Shown: positions 50,958-60,163 of the stretch, in pieces
Position numbering within the stretch: position 1 is the stretch's first letter
Layout of the letters: each line of letters opens with the position of its first letter
Assembly: GCA_020740775.1 (NCBI GenBank)
Contig: JAHEWK010000021.1
Location: 248,001-312,000 of the forward strand
Direction of reading: 5' to 3'
Source of the DNA: Ilyonectria destructans
Taxonomy: Eukaryota > Ascomycota > Sordariomycetes > Hypocreales > Nectriaceae
DNA length: 64,000 bases
The notes under the pieces: model-generated
What the model saw: the letters and a program-made list of their open reading frames with translations, nothing else
The model's database searches: none
Told to the model about the DNA's origin: nothing
Translations under genes and position numbers: made by a program

Positions 50958-51781
50958 GATATTCCAGGTAATTCAACTGAATGTAAGAAAACAGGACACG
51001 GTACATGAGAGCCTAATGAACGATACGCGACTCCAAGATTTTGCAGTTGTGGCGGTCCAAGAACCACCAGCATGGAAAAGTGACGGCAAACTATTAACAG
51101 TCCCTATGGGGCATCCCAGATGGATTAAAATGGTCCCTACGATTTGGAGAGATGGCAGATGGCCGATCCGGAGCATGTTGTGGGTGAATAGGGACTTGGA
51201 GGTCAACCAAGTACCAATACAGTCCCCGGACTTGACAGCAGCAGCCATACGACTTCCGGACCGAATAATGTTGGTTGTGTCAGTGTATGTGCCGGGACGC
51301 AAGCCCCAGGCTCTTCGAAATACATGCCATACCCTGCACCAGGTGATCCTCGACCTCAGGAGCAGGGCAGGGATGGCGGTGGACGTCATACTGGCCGGAG
51401 ATTTTAACCAACACGACCGGCTATGGGGAGGAGACGACGTGGCCTTAGCAAGGCAAGGCGAGGCCGAACCGATCATCGACCTCATGAACGAACACGGTCT
51501 TTGCAGCCTCCTCCCGAGAGGCACAAAGACATGGCAAGGCCCCGACAAGGAAAGCACAATCGACCTGGTGCTGGCGACGGCGGAGGTGGCAGACGAAATG
51601 GTGACGTGCTCCATACACCCGACAGAACACGGATCGGACCACCGGGCGATCCAAACGACGTTCGATCTCGCGAGGCCTGATCGGATTGTCACGGAAAGAC
51701 TGTTGTTCAAGAATGCACCATGGACAGCAATTAGAACCAAGGTGGAGGACAATCTCCAAGAGCTTCCCTGGACTGTCGGTA

Positions 51782-53392
51782 CGGAAGTCCATATCGAAGA
51801 CTGGGCCAAAAGTGTACCCTGATCCCAACTACCCACCCAATGCTTGCTAGGTCCACACCATCGTCACTTTAAGATTACACTTAACTAAATACTGACATGG
51901 GTCATATCTGCTTAGATAGATAGTCAGATAAAGACACGGTCTATGAAGAAGTCGGGGGTCAATGAGTTGCTATCGTGGCAACGACTTGATCCCGGTCAGA
52001 GAGGCGATCACTAAGAAGAGGATAACTGGGCAACCAGCAACGTAGCTCAAAAGCGCATTAATGCGCATTACTGTGTCTTGTCTGCCTTTCAATCTCTTTC
52101 AATCTCATCACAACCTTCCAATGGCTCCCTCTCTCACTCCGTTCTGCCCAAGCTGCCCAGATATCACAACTGGGGGCGGCACGCCACACACCGACATTCA
52201 AGCCCAGTTTCCTACAGCCCCTTACTGTCCTCATTGTAACCAATTTTTCTCTAATGCCCCCATCAACAATGCTCGTTCCAACAACCCAATTGACCTCACG
52301 GCGGATTCCCCCAACCCCCGTCGACGAGTCAAACCGTCACAGCAAGCCTTGACAGTCCCAACTTCTCGTCCACCACCTGAGAACTACCAGATGGCCATTT
52401 TTCAGGCACAATACAATCGGGAGGAGAGTATACAACAGGACCACGGCCAAGCCGGCCAGAAGTCGCCCTCTACGACAGAATCCATCGTCATTCACATTCA
52501 GGCCTTGGCTGCCATTGAATGTAACTGTACATGGCCTCTTTTCTTGACCAAAGACCTTAGGCCTCATGCGGATCTCAAGTTGTCGAACAGGCTAATGCAG
52601 GTTAAAAAAAAGAAAAGCGACATGGGGTCACAATGAAGGAAGAATCAACCAACCTTGCTTAGGTCTATTAGATCTAAGACCTTATTTGAACATGTCTTCA
52701 AGGCATTCCCAACGGCCCAGATAGTTAGGTCGGGATTTGATGTAGGCTGAGGGCCGCCATATGTGAAAGTCCGGGTATTCACACCCAGTACCTTCGTTGG
52801 GAGGGCTGCAAGTCGGCTGGGGGGAAGCCGCCATTGATCAACTTCTCTTCCTGTGTCTTCAGCCCAGCAGGAGTCAAATCGGTAGAGTCCGGGATCATCG
52901 TCGCCATAGAAGTAATTGGTTGAGGCATCGACACAACAAGTGCGAAGGTTGTGAGGAAATGAAGCAGTGGGGCAAGAAGATCCTGATGCTGTGGCGACAG
53001 TAAGCTAACCTAAGATCGGCAAAGAATATGTCAGCAACCAGGTAAGGGCGGCTGAGGAAGTAAATAAACAAAGGGACAACATGTCAACAAACCTCTGTAT
53101 GCTGTATAAACTGAGTTGATACTAACCCAGATTTCTTTGGCGATGAAGAAGGGGCTAGAGAAGATTCTTCTTGCCGGTTTCTACAACTTCAAGTCCAAGA
53201 AAGAGATTGTATACACATTGAAGAATAGAGACCGCGAACGTCATTGTTTATCGTTCAAAATGACATTGATGAGATATGTATTATCTAGGGTTATCCTTCT
53301 ATTGAAGTCGTGCGTGGACACATCTTGGGTGTGACCCTAGCTTGGTTGAGGCCAGGGTACACTTTTGGCCCAGTCTGCAATATGGACTTCCG
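51782..53392. mobile_element. 1.6-kb TIR element with TA duplication, inside LINE ORF2
   Basis: TIRs of about 41 bp begin CGGAAGTCCATAT and include AGACTGGGCCAAAAGTGTAC, with two internal mismatches. TA flanks both ends (51780-51781 and 53393-53394), as in Tc1/mariner insertions. No transposase is recognisable inside; one ORF of 191 codons is present. Confidence 0.75.
52061..52636 (+). CDS. uncharacterised protein with CxxC pairs, cargo of a TIR element
   Basis: 191 codons; ATG 52121 (MAPSLTPF) is an alternative start. Two CxxC pairs (FCPSCP and YCPHCN, about 30 residues apart) could form a zinc ribbon. Then a Pro/Ser-rich stretch with IDLTADSPNPRRR, and a less biased C-terminal part (ESIVIHIQALAAIECNC). 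I do not recognise the family. It resembles neither transposase nor LINE sequence and sits alone within the TIRs. It may be a captured host gene fragment or a non-autonomous element protein. Confidence 0.4.
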   Translation: MRITVSCLPFNLFQSHHNLPMAPSLTPFCPSCPDITTGGGTPHTDIQAQFPTAPYCPHCNQFFSNAPINNARSNNPIDLTADSPNPRRRVKPSQQALTVPTSRPPPENYQMAIFQAQYNREESIQQDHGQAGQKSPSTTESIVIHIQALAAIECNCTWPLFLTKDLRPHADLKLSNRLMQVKKKKSDMGSQ

Positions 53393-56300
53393 TAGTCGGC
53401 GTGCAGGAACAGACAGACCAGTTAATGAGGGTCATCCTCGAGGCGATCCACGAGCTGACGCCCCGAGCACAACCAGTACCGTACGCGAAGTGCTGGTGGA
53501 CGAAGGATTTGACGAGACTTCGGCGGGTGTACACGTTCTGGCGGAATCAGGCTAGGGCACAGCGGCGAGCAGGTCAGGTGAGGCCCGACCTGGAAGGACG
53601 GGCCAAGGAAGCATCCAAGGAGTACCATGATGCCATCCGGAAACAGAAGAAACTGCACTGGGACGAGTTCCTAGCAGAAGATGTCAACATATGGAAGGCA
53701 GCCAAGTATTTGAAACCTGGAAAGGACATCATGGACGATAGGGTGCCCCCTTTGAAGAGACAAGACGGCTCCACCACTGTAGATAGGGTGGAGCAGGCAG
53801 AGGAGCTATTCAGCACGTTCTTCCCGCCGTTGCCGGCCAGGATTGAAGATGAAGGCGACCGACCGCAACGGACGGAAGTGCACATGCCAGACCTCACCAT
53901 GGAGGAAGTTGAAGAAAAAGTGATAGCAGCGAAACCTTGGAAAGCGCCTGGAGAGGATGGTCTGCCAGCAATGGTGTGGAAACAGCTTTGGCCAGTGGTT
54001 AGATACCGTGTCTTGCACCTCTTCGACACATCCCTCAGGGATGGTGTGGTACCCCACCAGTGGAGGAGCGCGAAGATCATCCCGCTAAAGAAAGCAGACA
54101 AGGGAGACTACACAGTGGCCAAGGCATGGAGACCGATATCGCTGCTGTCAACACTGGGCAAGATACTCGAGGCAGTCGTTGCAGAGCGGATATCCTATGT
54201 AGTGGAAAGCTATGGATTGCTGCCCGCAAACCACTTCGGGGCAAGGAAGCGAAGGTCAGCCGAACAAGCACTGATACTGCTGCAGGAGCAGATCTATAAG
54301 GCATGGAGGGCCGGCAGGGTGCTCAGTCTGATCAGTTTCGACGTCAAAGGCGCTTACAATGGAGTGTTCAAAGAACGACTACTGGAGAGGCTGAAGGCGA
54401 GAGGCATACCTGGTGGACTGGTGAGATGGATTGACGCCTTCTGCTCTGGACGAATGGCCACCGTGGTGGTAAATGGGCACACGTCACAGCTACGGGAGTT
54501 GCCACAGGCAGGTCTCCCGCAAGGATCACCGCTGTCGCCGGTGTTGTTCCTGTTCTTCAATGCAGATTTGGTGCAGAGAAGAATCAACGCAAGAGGTGGC
54601 TCGATGGCATTCGTGGACGACTACTCAGCCTGGGTGGTGGGACCAACAGCGGAGGAGAATCGAGCCGGCATCCAATCAATTATAGACGAAGCACTGGGCT
54701 GGGAAAGACGGAGCGGTGCGACGTTTAACGGAGACAAAACGGCCATCGTGCATTTCACGCGAAACGCCGCGCGTACCAGCGACAAACCGTTCATGATCAA
54801 AGGAAAAGTAGTCAAGCCCAAGACCAGCGCCAAGATCCTGGGAGTGGTCATGGACGCGAAACTACGATACAAGGAACACATAGCTAAAGCTGCCGCAAAG
54901 GGGCTCTCGGCCGCTATGTGTTTGAAAAGACTGAAAACGTTGTCACCGCGGACGGCGAGACAACTGTTCGTAGCAACAGTGGCTCCCACCATGGACTATG
55001 CGTCTAGCGTGTGGGCGCACTCATGCGGCATTAGAGAAGCCGCTTGGCTGGACAAAGCACAGATGGTTGGAGCACAGGCGATCACGGGAGCTTTCCGGAC
55101 CGTGGCAACAGCGGTGGCCGAGGCCGAAGCTAGCATCCAACCGGTGCAAGAACGGCATGCGCAAGCGGCAACAAGGTTTTGGATCAACCTCCGGACCCTT
55201 CCCAGGACACACCCGTTGGCGACACTGAAGGTGAAAGTGTGTCGCCGATTCGTATCGCCGATGCAGAGGATTGCTCGGATACAAGGGGAGACAGCCACTG
55301 AACGAATGGAGATCATTCGAGAATACGCGCTACCGCCATGGCGAGACCGTATCTTGGTGTCGTGCGACCCTGACCGGGAGAGAGCGGTGGAAGCAGCAAA
55401 TAGGGTGGACGGCATAGTCATTGCCACCTGCTCCTCACAGAGAAGGGGCATGGTAGGCATGGGAGGTGTCGTACGAGATACGGCGATCAACAATGCTGAC
55501 GAGGATGTGGCCAGCTACTCTATCACTCTCGGGTCGAGGGAGGAGCTGAACCCATACATAGCCGAGCTGGGAGCTATAGAGATGGCCCTGAGATGCATGC
55601 CATTCGGACTGCGTCGACGGAATATCATCGTCATGACGAGCAACCGCTCCGCACTAGAAGCCATACGGCGGCCGCGACAACAGTCCGGTCAACAGACCAT
55701 TCGGCAAATCTACAAGCATGTCAACCGTCTTGAAGACGAGGGCAACTCTCTCCAGGTGATGTGGGTTCCAGCAGGAGAGGAAGACTTCGCACTAGGACCA
55801 AAAGCCAAAGCAGCAGCCCGGAAGGCCACTGAAAGTGAATGCAGACCAGATAAGCCGCCGTATCAAGCAAGATCCACGAGGATAAGACTAGCCATAACCA
55901 AGCAGCGGCAACCAACGACATCGCCGGGAAGAATCGGAAAATACTCGAAGATGATAGACACGGCACTACCTGGCAAGCATACCCGTACTCTATATGACCT
56001 GCTGAAGAGGAAAGAAGCAGAGGTGCTGGTCCAGCTCCGCACCGGAATGGCAAGACTAAATAGCTTTCTGCACAACATCGGCGCAGTGGAATCGGATATG
56101 TGCGAATGTGGTCAAGCATCCGAGACAGTTGCGCATTTTCTATTCAGATGCACAAAGTGGACAAAGCAACGGGAAGGCGTGCTGAAATGCCCACAAACAA
56201 AGATGGGAAACCTCTCGTTCTTCTTGGGAGGAAAGGCAGCGTCTGACGATGACAAATGGGCACCAGATATGCGGGCAGTACGGGCAACGATCAAATTTGC

Positions 56301-56654
56301 CATTGCAACGGGGAGGCTTAACATGGACTAGAAGCCTCAGGCACACTAACTATGCAGGTCAATCCCTACTAACATCATACAGTCTCATTTTGACAGACCG
56401 GGCTTCAGCTGCTGAGGATAGGATGCTGAACACTTGGGGAAATTGGCCTTCAAGCAGGCCTGTCACGACATATACACCAGATTGGACCAGTTAGTAAAAG
56501 TGAAATTTTGGGGCTTCGGGTGATTATGGAAGAACTGTACGAAACGAAAATAGCTTAGCGCAAAGGCCCTCTGGGGTGTGTCCCCCCGGGCGAAATAAAA
56601 TCCTTACCTTACCTTACCAGACCAGACCAGACCATTCCGATCACTGCAGGGGAG

Positions 56655-56941
56655 TTCCTCAGCACCTCGATAACCGTCTGCTTGTGGCGGTTATACTCTT
56701 GAATGATCTTATATCGGACAGCCCTGGCACTTAAGTTGGCGTGTTGGATCGAAACGGAGGGACTCAAATAGTCGAAGATTTCTCGGAGGATGGGGTTCTC
56801 GGCGAAGGAAAATGACTGGTTGCTACTGATGATTAACTCGACTAGCATACGCTGAAAGTGTTGCTTATCAAAGCGTGAGATGAAGCTATTCGCGATATTC
56901 TGTTCCGTAGGCTTGTTGACGTCAAGTTTCAAAACAGAGGC
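56655..56941 (-). pseudogene. hAT-0 transposase, N-terminal segment
   Basis: Minus strand reads LKLDVNKPTEQNIANSFISRFDKQHFQRMLVELI...FDYLSPSVSIQHANLSARAVRYKIIQEYNRHKQTVIEVLRNS, the region before the hAT catalytic core. It stops at the hAT-1 insertion and continues at 45856 with LHISFDGW. The start is missing: a Gypsy-3 solo LTR begins at 56942. Confidence 0.82.
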
Positions 56942-57127
56942 TGTCACGGGCCAGGGCCCATATCCTTGCGGCTGTGCCGCAAGACGTACTAGGCACGTGC
57001 GCGCCAGGGATGATAATCGTTCCACAGCTCAGGGGCACTTGGGAACTTCTTTCTTTCTTCTTCATCTTTGATGTAAATAGCATCCTGGACTAGATAGCTG
57101 GAATACAGTTACTAGAGGCCGTTCACA
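56942..57127 (+). repeat. Gypsy-3 solo LTR (186 bp)
   Basis: TGTCACGGGCC...GGCCGTTCACA, closely matching 34271-34457 in reverse orientation. Left flank is the hAT-0 N-terminal part, right flank the 3' part of another hAT copy; the flanking 5-mers GAGGC and GGCAA differ. Confidence 0.88.
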
Positions 57128-57590
57128 GGCAATTACAGAGTCAATGTTACACATATTCGGCCGGAATGGAATGGACGTACACACGTGTATTTATAAGTGG
57201 ATTTTTGAGGCTATTCACAACTTCGTCGGCGCCTATTCAGCCTCACTTTCAGTGGTTCACACTAACTCTTCAGCCTGTTGCTGCTGTGATGAACCTCGCT
57301 GGCGCTGTCCTCGCCCTCCAATAGCCATTTTGACTCAGCAAGCGCCAACTCGTCGTCGCTTAGAGTCCTGTTGGATTGAGACCTCATGTGGCAGCATAAT
57401 AAGTGGGATCTGCATAATCCTCTGAGCTATCAATATCCGGATGACTCAAAACCCCTCACAAGAAAAGAGGGGGCCGGAGGCATTCTAGATCAATACAATC
57501 ATCAGATTTGGGATCCACCCTCTATTGAACACTATCCCTGTGATCGAATTGACCATACGGTATCCAACAAGTCCCATAACCGGCATTCGG
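57128..57590 (-). pseudogene. 3' end of a second hAT-0-family copy, split by a solo LTR
   Basis: 57128-57368 matches 43891-44150 (terminal repeats, Gln-rich C-terminus of the transposase). It resumes after the solo LTR at 57570 with AGTCCCATAACCGGCAT, parallel to AGTCACGCAGCCGGCAT in hAT-0, and fades by about 57590. Confidence 0.75.
57369..57569. repeat. solo copia-type LTR (201 bp) with 5-bp target duplication
   Basis: TGTTGGAT...ATCCAACA termini. AGTCC precedes (57364-57368) and follows (57570-57574), and both flanks belong to the same hAT sequence. A clean solo LTR. Confidence 0.85.
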
Positions 57591-57836
57591 TTATGGAGAG
57601 AATAGAACTAGTGTCTCCTAGGCTTAGCTCCTCCCGGCGGAATAAATATCCATCCATCCATTCATCATTATGCGGGGGTGTCCCTTTTGCGCTAGTGGCA
57701 CAACCATGCCAAACTCGTCGGCGCGTTCCCGGAATCGGGTAAGACAGGTGTTTGACATCGGCACTTACCTTGGGTTAGAGTCCACATTCTGCCGATCCCC
57801 CTCCGCAAGTGGAACGAAACTCGCTTCAAGGCATTG

Positions 57837-58979
57837 ATGTCACGGCTGGGTCCTCACTCCCTCCGCCTCCGTTTTATCTCAAGCAGCACCTACTCACCTC
57901 CCCTCAAACTGGCCGTCACGATTCAGCACCATACAACACCGACCAAGATGGCTGCCCAAAATGCCCCTGAAATGCGCCTCTACAAACTCACCGGGCCGGG
58001 CCCCATCGCCAAGACCCTCAAACTCACCACCGTCCCCCGCCCGTCAGAGACCCTCGACAAGCACCAGCTCCTCATCCAAGTCGTCGTCGCCGGCATCAAC
58101 CCCGCCGACTACAAGATTCCTGAGCTCGGCATCGCCTCCAAGACCATGGTCTCCTTTCCCAAAACGCCCGGCATGGACTTCGCCGGCCGCGTCGTGACCG
58201 TTGGCCCCGAGGTCCCTAGCATCAAGCCTGGCGACACCGTCATGGGCCGCCTGGATCCCATGAAGTCCACCGGCTCGCTGGCCGAGTACGTCGTCGCCTC
58301 CTGTGACGGCGTCGCCGCCCTGCCACCGACCGTGTCTCTAGACCAGGCCGGCGCCGCCGCCACCGCCGCCCTGTCCGCCTACCAGACCATCGTGCCCTTC
58401 GTGAAGGCCGGCGACAAGGTCTTCATCAATGGTGGCTCGGGCGGCACCGGCACCTTTGGCATCCAGGTGGCCAAGGCAGTCGGGTGCCACGTCACTGTCT
58501 CATGCTCGACCGCCAAGGCGGCGCTGTGCCGTGACCTCGGCGCCGACGAGACCATCGACTACAAGGCCGTTAACGTCACCGCAGTGCTGCGCGAGAAGGG
58601 TAGGGTATTTGCGCTAGCAGTCGACAACGTGGGCAACCTGCCTGCAGACCTGTTCCCCGCCGCAGACGACTTCCTGCTGCCCGAGGGCCGGTTCAAGTTC
58701 GTCGGCGGCGCCTTCTCGCTGTCGCTGGCGGGTAATCTGGCGCGCAGTACGCTGTTGCCCGGGTTCCTTGGCGGCTCCAAGCACAAGTTTGAGGCGTTCA
58801 GGACGAAGAATTCGCATGAGGATTTGGCACACATTGCGGCGTGGATGGGGGAGGGGAAGGTACGAACGGTGATTGACTCGACCTTTGGGTTTGAGGATGT
58901 GTTGGGTGCGTATGAGAAGTTGAAGAAAGGTTCGAGTGCGGGTAAGATTTTAGTGAGGGTGAGCGAGGAGAAGGCGTGA
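57837..58979 (+). CDS. zinc-type/quinone oxidoreductase of the MDR superfamily
   Basis: 380 codons from ATG 57837; ATG 57948 (AAGATGGCTGCC, good context, MAAQNAPEMRL) is the likelier start for a cytosolic form, and the longer form adds a basic Ser/Arg-rich lead that could be mitochondrial targeting. The N-terminal GroES-like domain has VVVAGINPADYKIPELG and GMDFAGRVVTVGPEV; the nucleotide-binding fold has INGGSGGTGTFGIQVAK; then DLGADETIDYK. NAD(P)H-dependent reduction of a quinone or enone is expected from the family; the substrate is unknown, and no catalytic zinc ligands are evident. Codon use is strongly GC-biased at third positions, unlike the neighbouring elements, so this is ordinary host sequence. 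Confidence 0.88.
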   Translation: MSRLGPHSLRLRFISSSTYSPPLKLAVTIQHHTTPTKMAAQNAPEMRLYKLTGPGPIAKTLKLTTVPRPSETLDKHQLLIQVVVAGINPADYKIPELGIASKTMVSFPKTPGMDFAGRVVTVGPEVPSIKPGDTVMGRLDPMKSTGSLAEYVVASCDGVAALPPTVSLDQAGAAATAALSAYQTIVPFVKAGDKVFINGGSGGTGTFGIQVAKAVGCHVTVSCSTAKAALCRDLGADETIDYKAVNVTAVLREKGRVFALAVDNVGNLPADLFPAADDFLLPEGRFKFVGGAFSLSLAGNLARSTLLPGFLGGSKHKFEAFRTKNSHEDLAHIAAWMGEGKVRTVIDSTFGFEDVLGAYEKLKKGSSAGKILVRVSEEKA

Positions 58980-59123
58980 GGCGTCCGGATCTGATCTTAC
59001 CTCCCCCCAGGTGGAAGGATAGGCTGCCCGTTCTCGCGCCAGTCTCTTGCTGCATCTCCACGCGTTGCGAGATCCATCTCATGCATCGGAAGAAAGTGCT
59101 CTATCGTTTCTCTAGCTTGTATG

Positions 59124-59288
59124 TGTGACGGGACAAGAGCACGAATGAGGTCGAGTGCGACTTGGGCAAAATGATTGTTTACAAGGAGTGAAAGAGATTC
59201 GTAAGGAAAACTCTGACTTAAGCTATTTACACAATATAAAATGAGACGATTCATAAAGTATGAAAGTCACGTGATCGTTCCCTCACAG
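59124..59288 (-). repeat. Gypsy-2 solo LTR (165 bp) with 5-bp target duplication
   Basis: Plus strand TGTGACGGGACAAGAGC...CCCTCACA, closely related to the Gypsy-2 LTRs with several substitutions and a 3-bp deletion. GTATG at 59119-59123 and 59289-59293 is the target duplication. Sits in the 3' flank of the oxidoreductase gene. Confidence 0.92.
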
Positions 59289-59495
59289 TATGCAGGAGTA
59301 CTGGTGACGCGCGCTTTCGCACGCTGATGCCCTGAAACGCCACGAAAGTTTGCTGAGCCATCCATCTAGGAGAAGAGTTCAAATCGTCAGCATCTACCCA
59401 GAAGTAAAGCAGCAAACGAATTAGCCAGAATCCATTTGCGGCTTTCCTGCTAAGATCAACGATGCGATCTCTATTCGGGATGTTATCCTTCGATC

Positions 59496-60144
59496 ATGGC
59501 CACCTGCCCAGTTCGCTTTGAATTCCACTGTGAAAGGGCTCCCGCGAAGCTCAAATACATTCACAATATTCCCCGCAGTCTTGTCACCGCCGATGCCCAA
59601 GACGCACAAGAAGACGCTGGGTATATCAATCGCTTTGTGGATGCACTACGGCCCATCATGAAAGAGCATGAAGCTGCCTGTCGCGCAGCCTCAAATACTC
59701 TATGCGGAAATTGTGGCTCGCCCACTGTGACAGTCTTGCAGACCCGCATGTCCTGGCTTCACATTGTGGAGGATCCTTTCGTTGCTATATGGGCTAATCC
59801 GGTATGCGGGAAAGGCGAATGCGAAATCCAGATACGGAAGCCAGTCGAGGACATGATGTCCGTGGTTGTACGAGAGGGTCAGGGACGAGGAGCTTCGGAA
59901 CCTAGCGCCTCTATGGAAATTATGTCTTGCAAGATATGTGGGAAGACGGAAGCGACCAAGAGATGTGGGCGATGCAAAGTTGTGGCATACTGTGGGAAAG
60001 AGCACCAGAAGGCGGACTGGAAGGTGCATAGGAAGATTTGCGTTTCCAAGTACGGGAAAGCAACTGAGAAAGGTATGTCCTCTGGGGCGAGCGAGGTTAT
60101 GCATAGAATTAATATTTGCTACTACAGAGATGCTACAGAGCTAG
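59496..60144 (+). CDS. MYND-type zinc-finger protein
   Basis: join(59496..60072, 60128..60144), about 197 aa; the last intron (GTATGT...CTACAG, 55 nt) gives the tail TEKEMLQS. If unspliced, the frame runs to 60326 into the Helitron 3' end. Residues about 148-185 form the MYND finger: CKICGKTEATKRCGRC, YCGKEHQKADWKVHRKIC, which binds two zinc ions and usually proline-rich partner peptides. An upstream CGNCGS...CGKGEC set may bind another zinc. Function is otherwise unknown. Ends 19 bp from the convergent Helitron gene. Confidence 0.72.
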
Positions 60145-60163
60145 ACCGAGGTCATGACGTGAA

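Larger units (their letters stand above)
50950..56331 (+). pseudogene. LINE ORF2 (endonuclease-RT-RNase H), split by a DNA element
   Basis: ATG 50950 opens the APE-type endonuclease: [41 protein letters not shown]. Coding stops at the insert at 51780. After the insert RT continues: YAKCWWTKDLTRLRR, SFDVKGAYNGVF, GLPQGSPLSPVLF, AFVDDYSAWV (active site). The RNase H-like segment lacks expected acids: ATCSSQRRG where TDGS is usual and TSNRSALEAI where DSxSAL is usual; the Glu in AELGAIEMAL remains. C-terminal knuckle CECGQASETVAHFLFRC. The two halves are one nucleotide out of register when the insert and one TA are removed. Confidence 0.87.
49524..56616 (+). mobile_element. Tad-like LINE (two ORFs), inserted in hAT-1 right end
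   Basis: A 7.1-kb non-LTR element (5.5 kb without its own insert). The 16-bp CCAGACCAGACCAGAC occurs immediately before (49508-49523) and after (56617-56632), a clear target duplication. The 3' end is a CTTAC simple repeat (AAATCCTTACCTTACCTTA), not poly-A. ORF1 has zinc knuckles; ORF2 has APE endonuclease, RT, RNase H and CCHC, as in the Tad clade of fungal LINEs. A truncated copy lies at 39924-40166. Confidence 0.92.
45865..56646 (+). mobile_element. hAT-1 transposon (with nested LINE), inserted in hAT-0
   Basis: Both ends start CAGTGATCGGAATGGTCTGG and match for about 24 bp (left 45865, right ending 56646). The 8-bp CAGGGGAG stands outside each end (45857-45864 and 56647-56654), the hallmark of hAT insertion. 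GGTCTGG/CCAGACC repeats fill both subterminal regions. Without the LINE and its duplication the element is about 3.7 kb. It carries its own broken transposase. Confidence 0.9.

Noticed and set aside
58109..58834. Minus-strand ORFs across the oxidoreductase
   Set aside because: Typical antisense open frames of a GC-rich coding sequence.
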